This document shows, one piece after another, positions 6,325 to 9,606 of a stretch of DNA of 9,606 nucleotides; within the stretch, counting starts at the first letter, position 1, and the number at the start of each line of letters is the position of its first letter. A model generated the notes under the pieces. It worked only from the letters and a program-made list of their open reading frames with translations, ran no database searches and was not told the DNA's origin. The stretch spans positions 1 through 9,606 of the forward strand of contig JAPWUY010000037.1 of assembly GCA_028275295.1 (NCBI GenBank), written 5' to 3'. This DNA is from Thermodesulfobacteriota bacterium (lineage in GTDB: Bacteria > Desulfobacterota > Desulfocorpusculales > Desulfocorpusculum). The position numbers and the translations under genes were made by a program.

Positions 6325-6633
6325 ATGGAAGGGCACAAGGCTGTCCCAAAGGTAGAGATCATCTATTGCGTGGAATGAGGATTTCTGGGTGCGGCCTCCA
6401 GTTTGGCGGCCACAATAGAGAGGAAGTTCGGTCTCAAGCCTGATCTCCTGGAGGGTCACAATGGGATCTTCCAAGTGCGGGTCAATGGAAAGCCCATTTG
6501 GGACAACCAGAAGAAATGCACCCGTATCCCGGCAGAAGGGGAGATCCTGGCCTTGCTAAGGCATCACGCAAATCCCCTCCCGGGCGAGGAGATCGGGGAA
6601 ATGGTAGTGTTCCCAGTGTTCCCCCAAAGCTGA
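6325..6633 (+). CDS. SelW-like (Rdx family) selenoprotein with in-frame UGA at 6376-6378
   Basis: Reading through the TGA at 6376-6378 gives a 102-residue protein matching the Rdx/SelW family. A first strand VEIIYC leads into Cys15-Val-Glu-Sec18-Gly-Phe, then a helix (SSLAATIERKFG). Next come the typical GIFQVRVNGKPIW strand pair, IPAEGEILALL, and a C-terminal extension. In Cys-only relatives the Sec position is cysteine (CxxC), which supports recoding rather than a nonsense mutation. AGGAGG (6313-6318) lies 6 nt before the ATG at 6325; an adjacent in-frame GTG at 6322 is a possible alternative. Conventional calling would see only the TTG-initiated fragment 6403-6633. Rdx proteins are thioredoxin-fold thiol oxidoreductases of poorly defined substrate. 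It begins 19 nt after the VKOR-DsbA gene and ends 23 nt before DUF169. It needs SelA, SelB, SelC and SelD, which are not in this window. Confidence 0.88.
6376..6414 (+). promoter_or_regulatory. UGA selenocysteine codon and candidate bacterial SECIS region
   Basis: Bacterial SECIS elements lie directly after the UGA and fold into a small hairpin read by SelB. Two overlapping candidates are visible. One pairs CTGG (6385-6388) with CCAG (6398-6401) around a loop beginning with G. The other pairs GC-G-GCC (6391-6396) with GGC-G-GC (6405-6410) across one G·G mismatch, with loop TCCAGTTT starting 19 nt after the UGA. The first has a better loop but is close to the UGA; the second has better spacing but no early loop G. 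I cannot choose between them by eye. Confidence 0.4.
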
Positions 6634-6640
6634 GGGAAAA

Positions 6641-6650
6641 GGGAGGAGGT
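6641..6650 (+). promoter_or_regulatory. Ribosome binding site for the DUF169 gene
   Basis: GGGAGGAGGT, one of the strongest ribosome sites in the window, lies 6 nt before the GTG at 6657. It decides the start against the longer frame that would overlap the selenoprotein gene by 136 nt. Confidence 0.65.
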
Positions 6651-6656
6651 CACGTC

Positions 6657-7436
6657 GTGGGCTCACATATTAAGCTCGAGGATGTGAAAGAGGCTGCAGG
6701 CCGCATGATTTCCATATTGGGACTCTCCAGGCATCCGGTGGGGGTCCGTTTCCTTCCCCCTCGGGCGGCCCTGCCCCCTGGGGCTGAGCGTCTGGAGCAG
6801 CACCGGTACTGCCAGGCACTCATGAGGGCTCAGAGGGGAGAGGATGTATTGCTGGATGGGGAGGGGATATCGTGCCCTGCAGCTGCATCGGCTTTCGGTT
6901 TCCGCCCTCTTCCAGAAGGACTCAAGTCTGGCCAGGGGCTCGTGGGGTTCGGGATTGTCTCGGACCCGGAAGTGGGCAGGCGCATGTTCGAGACCATGGG
7001 AAGGCTTCCTCCAGGCCAACTCTTTGCCATACACCTGTTTCCCTTGGATGGAGCAGAAGTGCTACCCGATTTGGTGGTGATGGAGGACGAGGTGGAGCGA
7101 CTCATGTGGGTAGTGTTGTCGTACCTCCACTTCCGTAAAGGAGAGAGGGTGCAGTGCTCCACAGCGGTGCTGCAGGCAACTTGTGTGGACGCAACCCTAA
7201 TCCCATACCTGGATCAGAGGCTAAACTTCTCTTACGGCTGTTACGGCTGCCGAGATGCTACTGACATCGGTCCCGGGGAGGCTGTGTTGGGCTTCCCGGC
7301 CTCGTTTCTTTTCCCAATACTGGATCATTTGCAATTCTTGAGCCAAAAGGCCATCCCAACGTCTCGCTCCAAGAAAGCCTTCTCGGGCTTGAGGCGCAAG
7401 GGAGAAAAAGGAGAGGATGGGTGTGGCTCCGACTGA
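6657..7436 (+). CDS. DUF169-family cysteine-rich protein
   Basis: A 259-residue soluble protein of the uncharacterised DUF169 family. Starting at GTG 6657, the first 30 residues include the characteristic LGLSRHPVGVRFLP. The family hallmark near the C terminus is FSYGCYGCRDATDIGPGEAVLGFP, with Cys195-Tyr-Gly-Cys198 as a CxxC pair. Further cysteines are Cys52 (RYCQAL), Cys73 (ISCPAAASAF), Cys167 (VQCSTA) and Cys176 (ATCVDA), all set in motif-like surroundings. The total of six, excluding one in the tail, could ligate an Fe-S cluster or another metal, or serve as redox pairs. No signal peptide or membrane segment is present. DUF169 has no established biochemical function to my knowledge. Here it lies between a selenoprotein and a likely haem membrane protein, which suggests an electron-transfer or thiol role; that is inference only. 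The last 30 residues are Lys-rich and probably flexible. Confidence 0.85.
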   Translation: MGSHIKLEDVKEAAGRMISILGLSRHPVGVRFLPPRAALPPGAERLEQHRYCQALMRAQRGEDVLLDGEGISCPAAASAFGFRPLPEGLKSGQGLVGFGIVSDPEVGRRMFETMGRLPPGQLFAIHLFPLDGAEVLPDLVVMEDEVERLMWVVLSYLHFRKGERVQCSTAVLQATCVDATLIPYLDQRLNFSYGCYGCRDATDIGPGEAVLGFPASFLFPILDHLQFLSQKAIPTSRSKKAFSGLRRKGEKGEDGCGSD

Positions 7437-7478
7437 TGAAGGATCTTTTGGTTAAGGTAATAAGGTAGGAGGGCCCCC

Positions 7479-7916
7479 ATGCTGAGCAAGAAGTCCAAGA
7501 CCAATTTCTTCATCAATGGAGCCATGTTTTTCCTCATGAGCTTTATGACATCGAGCGGACTCCTCATGAAGTTCGTCCTTATCCCAGGCTCTCAGAGGCA
7601 AGAGAAGTTCGGAAGAAACGTGGACCTTTTCCTTTTGGGCATGGACAGGCATGACTGGGGCACAATTCACCTGGTGGTGGGGTGCGTCCTCATAGGTCTT
7701 TTGGCCGTTCACATAGCCCTTCACTGGAGGGAAGTCACGGGAATTTTCTCCAAACTGGTAAGCTCTCACGGCCTGAGGGCCCTCATTGGTTGGATATTCG
7801 CACTCGGCTGCGCGTTGCTTCTGATTCTTCCCTTTATCCTGGAGCCCACTTTGGTGGAGAGGGGCCCGGGTGCAGGGACGGGAGCTGGCTGGGGCCAGAT
7901 GCAGAGGGCCAGGTGA
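7479..7916 (+). CDS. DUF4405-type membrane protein, possible b-type haem carrier
   Basis: A 145-residue protein with three predicted membrane helices, about 9-34, 61-82 and 98-121. It resembles DUF4405 proteins, which share architecture with cytochrome b561-like and formate-dehydrogenase gamma-like membrane electron carriers. His58 and His64 lie at the entry to helix 2 (RHDWGTIH) and His78 and His82 at its end (VHIALHW). A helix with histidines about 14-20 residues apart is a common arrangement for binding haem on both sides of the membrane. Whether haem is bound is inference. AGGAGGG (7467-7473) precedes the ATG. The C-terminal tail is Gly/Arg-rich. It follows DUF169 by 42 nt and is followed within 45 nt by the anchored thioredoxin, so it may supply electrons to the membrane redox chain. 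Confidence 0.75.
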   Translation: MLSKKSKTNFFINGAMFFLMSFMTSSGLLMKFVLIPGSQRQEKFGRNVDLFLLGMDRHDWGTIHLVVGCVLIGLLAVHIALHWREVTGIFSKLVSSHGLRALIGWIFALGCALLLILPFILEPTLVERGPGAGTGAGWGQMQRAR

Positions 7917-7947
7917 ATGGGATGATCGGCTCCCCAGTTGAGCAGAA

Positions 7948-7953
7948 AAGGAG
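7948..7953 (+). promoter_or_regulatory. Ribosome binding site for the anchored thioredoxin
   Basis: AAGGAG lies 7 nt before the ATG at 7961. The same frame is open far upstream and has an ATG at 7922, but neither has a comparable site, so 7961 is preferred. Confidence 0.6.
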
Positions 7954-7960
7954 ATTTTGG

Positions 7961-8380
7961 ATGGCAAGAAGTCTCCACCCGAGGACAGTGAAGGTGAGAA
8001 GAGCTTTTCTTCTACCCATTGTGGCAATTGTAGGAGGACTGACACTCCATTTGGCCATCCTGGTGAAGAGTGTCACGCCCCAATCGATGGAAGTTCCTGT
8101 CAAGGGCATGGTGACCATGGTGGATCTTGGTGCCAGGTCCTGCATCCCGTGCAAGATGATGGAGCCCATCTTGGAAAAGCTCGAGCGGGAATACAGGGGA
8201 AGGGCAGCCATAGTGTTCATTGACATCTCAGTCCACAGGGATTTTGTGAGGAGATTCGGGATAAGGGCCATCCCCACCCAAATCTTCTTCGACAAAGAGG
8301 GGAGAGAAGTCTATCGTCACATGGGATTCATGAGCGAGAGGGACATAGTGGCCCAGCTTCGCAAGATGGGGGTCCAGTGA
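7961..8380 (+). CDS. Membrane-anchored thioredoxin (CIPC)
   Basis: A 139-residue protein. Residues 1-14 are basic and residues 15-37 form a single hydrophobic anchor, placing the rest outside the cytoplasm by the positive-inside rule. A thioredoxin domain follows with Cys61-Ile-Pro-Cys64, preceded by MVDLGARS where many thioredoxins have an Asp-Phe-Trp-Ala sequence. The cis-proline motif is AIPTQIFF with Pro105, and the end is a normal thioredoxin β-strand and helix. The Trp before the active site is replaced by Arg-Ser, which may alter partner choice. The start is set by the AAGGAG site. The CcdA-family gene begins 58 nt downstream; together they form a familiar pair in which CcdA passes electrons from cytoplasmic thioredoxin to an anchored extracytoplasmic one. 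The role is likely reductive, opposite to VKOR-DsbA in this cluster. Confidence 0.88.
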   Translation: MARSLHPRTVKVRRAFLLPIVAIVGGLTLHLAILVKSVTPQSMEVPVKGMVTMVDLGARSCIPCKMMEPILEKLEREYRGRAAIVFIDISVHRDFVRRFGIRAIPTQIFFDKEGREVYRHMGFMSERDIVAQLRKMGVQ

Positions 8381-8420
8381 TGATGGATGCCCGAGGGGGC
8401 TGGGTTTTCCCTGGGCTCAT

Positions 8421-8429
8421 GGGGAGGTG
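8421..8429 (+). promoter_or_regulatory. Ribosome binding site for the CcdA-family gene
   Basis: GGGGAGGTG ends 9 nt before the ATG at 8439. The in-frame GTG at 8427 forms part of this Shine-Dalgarno sequence, so it cannot readily serve as the start; 8439 is chosen. Confidence 0.55.
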
Positions 8430-8438
8430 AACCACCAG

Positions 8439-9146
8439 ATGTTGGAATCCGCAGTTTTGGCCATAAACCAGTGGCTCCAGGGAGCCACCCTGGCCGCAGG
8501 CCTGGGGGCCTTTTTGTGGGGGATGGTGAGCGTGCTTCTCAGTCCCTGCCACATGGCCTCCATCCCACTCATGGTGGCTTACGTGGCAGGCCAGAGGCGA
8601 GCGCTCAGGCCCAAGGAGGCATTTCATTACGCGGTATCATTCACAACGGGATTGTTCCTCACCATCTCCCTCGTGGGAATAGTCTGTGCCATTTTGGGGC
8701 GGATGCTAGGGGATATAGGGAGTTACTGGCAGATCCTAGTGGGCCTGGTTCTTCTTTGGGTCGCCATGGGGCTTTGGGGGGTGGAGAAATGCTCCTTCTC
8801 GGGGGGCTTTCTCCAGAGGTTCAGGTTCACAGGGCTTCTAGGGGCCTTTGGCCTGGGTCTGGGATACGGACTGGCATCCGGCTCCTGCACCTTTGGTTTC
8901 ATAGCCCCCATCTTGGCCATCATCACGGTCCAGAAGGAGGTTGGATCAGGGGTTCTCTTGATAATGCTTTTCGGGCTCGGCCACTCTCTGCCCATCGCCC
9001 TAGCCGGGAGCTCAATGGCCTTTGTGAGAAATCTCCTCGAGAGCCGAGCTTGGCAAGGGGCAGGTCAATGGTTCAAGAAGGGTGCAAGTGCCGTGATGGT
9101 GCTTTTGGCAATTTACTTCATCCTCAACCCTTTCCTGGCCCCATGA
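8439..9146 (+). CDS. ccdA: CcdA/DsbD-type transmembrane thiol-electron transporter
   Basis: A 235-residue protein with six predicted membrane helices, the standard size for CcdA, the minimal form of the DsbD β-domain. The two active cysteines appear in their expected places: Cys37 in helix 1 (LLSPCHMASIPLM) and Cys150 in helix 4 (ASGSCTFGFIAPI). By family knowledge they alternate between faces of the membrane and carry electrons from cytoplasmic thioredoxin to an extracytoplasmic acceptor. The acceptor is probably the CIPC protein encoded just upstream. The His after Cys37 differs from the Val-Leu-Pro usual in cytochrome c maturation CcdA, suggesting a dedicated branch; Cys83 and Cys118 are additional. 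The frame also allows GTG 8427. No cytochrome c maturation genes are seen here, so a role outside haem attachment is likely. Confidence 0.85.
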   Translation: MLESAVLAINQWLQGATLAAGLGAFLWGMVSVLLSPCHMASIPLMVAYVAGQRRALRPKEAFHYAVSFTTGLFLTISLVGIVCAILGRMLGDIGSYWQILVGLVLLWVAMGLWGVEKCSFSGGFLQRFRFTGLLGAFGLGLGYGLASGSCTFGFIAPILAIITVQKEVGSGVLLIMLFGLGHSLPIALAGSSMAFVRNLLESRAWQGAGQWFKKGASAVMVLLAIYFILNPFLAP

Positions 9147-9181
9147 ACCCCAGAGGGGCCTCAAGAAAAAGGAGGTGCAAG

Positions 9182-9606
9182 ATGCTTCTCAGGTCTTACA
9201 GGAAAGAGATCTTCAGGGCCAAGTGCAATCCCAGCTTCGAGTCGGTTCACTGTATAGCCCATCTGGAAGAGGACATAGGGGAGGTGCTCCCTTATCTGAA
9301 TACCGTCCTAGGTGGGTTCAGTTATACCGAGGACCCCCCTTCCCTGACCCTTCGGATCCATGGCAGGCTCATTACCCTCCACCCCAGGGAGATAGCCATA
9401 AATGCCTTGGAGGATGAGGCGCAGGCCGAGAAGATTCTCCAGTGGCTCATGAAGGAGATAAACGCCACATGGGAGCGTAGGCACGAGATAGAGCCCAGCA
9501 CAGAGGTTCCCCCGCGGCCTCAAGTGTTCGAAATCCTCAAAAGGCTTCCCAAAACCAATTGCAAGGAATGCGGCCAGCCAACTTGCATGGTGTTTGCGAC
9601 CCTCGT
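9182..9606 (+). CDS. Fe-S cluster domain protein (3' partial)
   Basis: An open frame from ATG 9182 runs without a stop to the window edge, giving 141 complete codons. AAAGGAGGTG (9168-9177) is an excellent ribosome site 4 nt before the ATG. Residues 1-115 form an α/β region I do not recognise, with Cys15 and Cys24 near the start. Then comes KTNCKECGQPTCMVFAT with Cys127, Cys130 and Cys135. This CxxCGxxxC pattern followed by Phe-Ala is the start of the 4Fe-4S domain (PF04060 type) of CODH/acetyl-CoA synthase corrinoid subunits and related reductive activators. A fourth cysteine is expected beyond the edge. It may deliver low-potential electrons to a partner in this cluster, but the missing part prevents a firm name. 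Confidence 0.8.
   Translation, partial: MLLRSYRKEIFRAKCNPSFESVHCIAHLEEDIGEVLPYLNTVLGGFSYTEDPPSLTLRIHGRLITLHPREIAINALEDEAQAEKILQWLMKEINATWERRHEIEPSTEVPPRPQVFEILKRLPKTNCKECGQPTCMVFATL

Noticed and set aside
6376..6378. TGA as a nonsense mutation making a pseudogene
   Set aside because: The codon is exactly at the Cys/Sec position of the CxxC motif and the rest of the frame is intact, so recoding is far more likely than a random stop.
6498..6656. N-terminal extension of the DUF169 frame
   Set aside because: It overlaps the selenoprotein gene in another frame and reads as low-complexity sequence, while a strong ribosome site sits before GTG 6657.
7682..7960. Long N-terminal extension of the anchored thioredoxin frame
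   Set aside because: It overlaps the DUF4405 gene out of frame and would bury the membrane anchor mid-protein; AAGGAG supports ATG 7961.
9137..9160. GGCCCC/GGGGCC hairpin around the CcdA stop codon
   Set aside because: Only 6 bp with a 12-nt loop and no T-run; too weak to call a terminator.

Overview
The window reads as part of a Gram-negative, anaerobic, selenocysteine-using bacterium, most likely Desulfobacterota (the former Deltaproteobacteria) or a relative. This is inferred from a β-barrel-type protein tail at the left edge, an in-frame UGA read as selenocysteine, GC-rich sequence with heavy use of AGG (Arg) and ATA (Ile), and a corrinoid/CODH-type iron-sulfur motif at the right edge. 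All supported genes are on the + strand and most are closely packed. I see no tRNA, rRNA, CRISPR array, transposase or attachment site.

Layout. Positions 1-128 hold the last 41 codons of a probable outer-membrane β-barrel protein. A BASS/ACR3-superfamily transporter (229-1248) follows after a 100-nt gap with no clear promoter or terminator. A near-consensus sigma-70 promoter (1237-1265) straddles its stop codon and drives an ArsR-type regulator with a Cys-Val-Cys metalloid site (1295-1612) and an ArsP/DUF318-type permease (1681-2853). A GC-rich hairpin with a short T-run (2882-2906) then precedes an MFS transporter (2954-4168).

From 4202 onward almost every gene is a thiol-redox or electron-transfer protein. 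These are a small CPKC thioredoxin-like protein (4202-4441); a paralogue of it fused to an extra N-terminal domain (4554-5081); a VKOR-DsbA fusion (5088-6305); a SelW-like selenoprotein with a Cys-Val-Glu-Sec motif (6325-6633); a Cys-rich DUF169 protein (6657-7436); a DUF4405 membrane protein with four histidines (7479-7916); a membrane-anchored CIPC thioredoxin (7961-8380); a CcdA-family reductant transporter (8439-9146); and the start of an Fe-S protein that runs off the window (9182 onward). A strong two-level hairpin (4462-4507) lies between the two thioredoxin-like paralogues.

How they may work together (inference). The regulator and permeases point to sensing and export of arsenic or a related soft, thiol-binding element, possibly organic forms. 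The second half supplies dithiol/disulfide chemistry in the cytoplasm (CPKC/CASC proteins, selenoprotein) and across the membrane, with both an oxidising arm (VKOR-DsbA) and a reducing arm (CcdA plus anchored thioredoxin). The selenoprotein is the most easily missed gene, because ordinary gene callers stop at its UGA codon.
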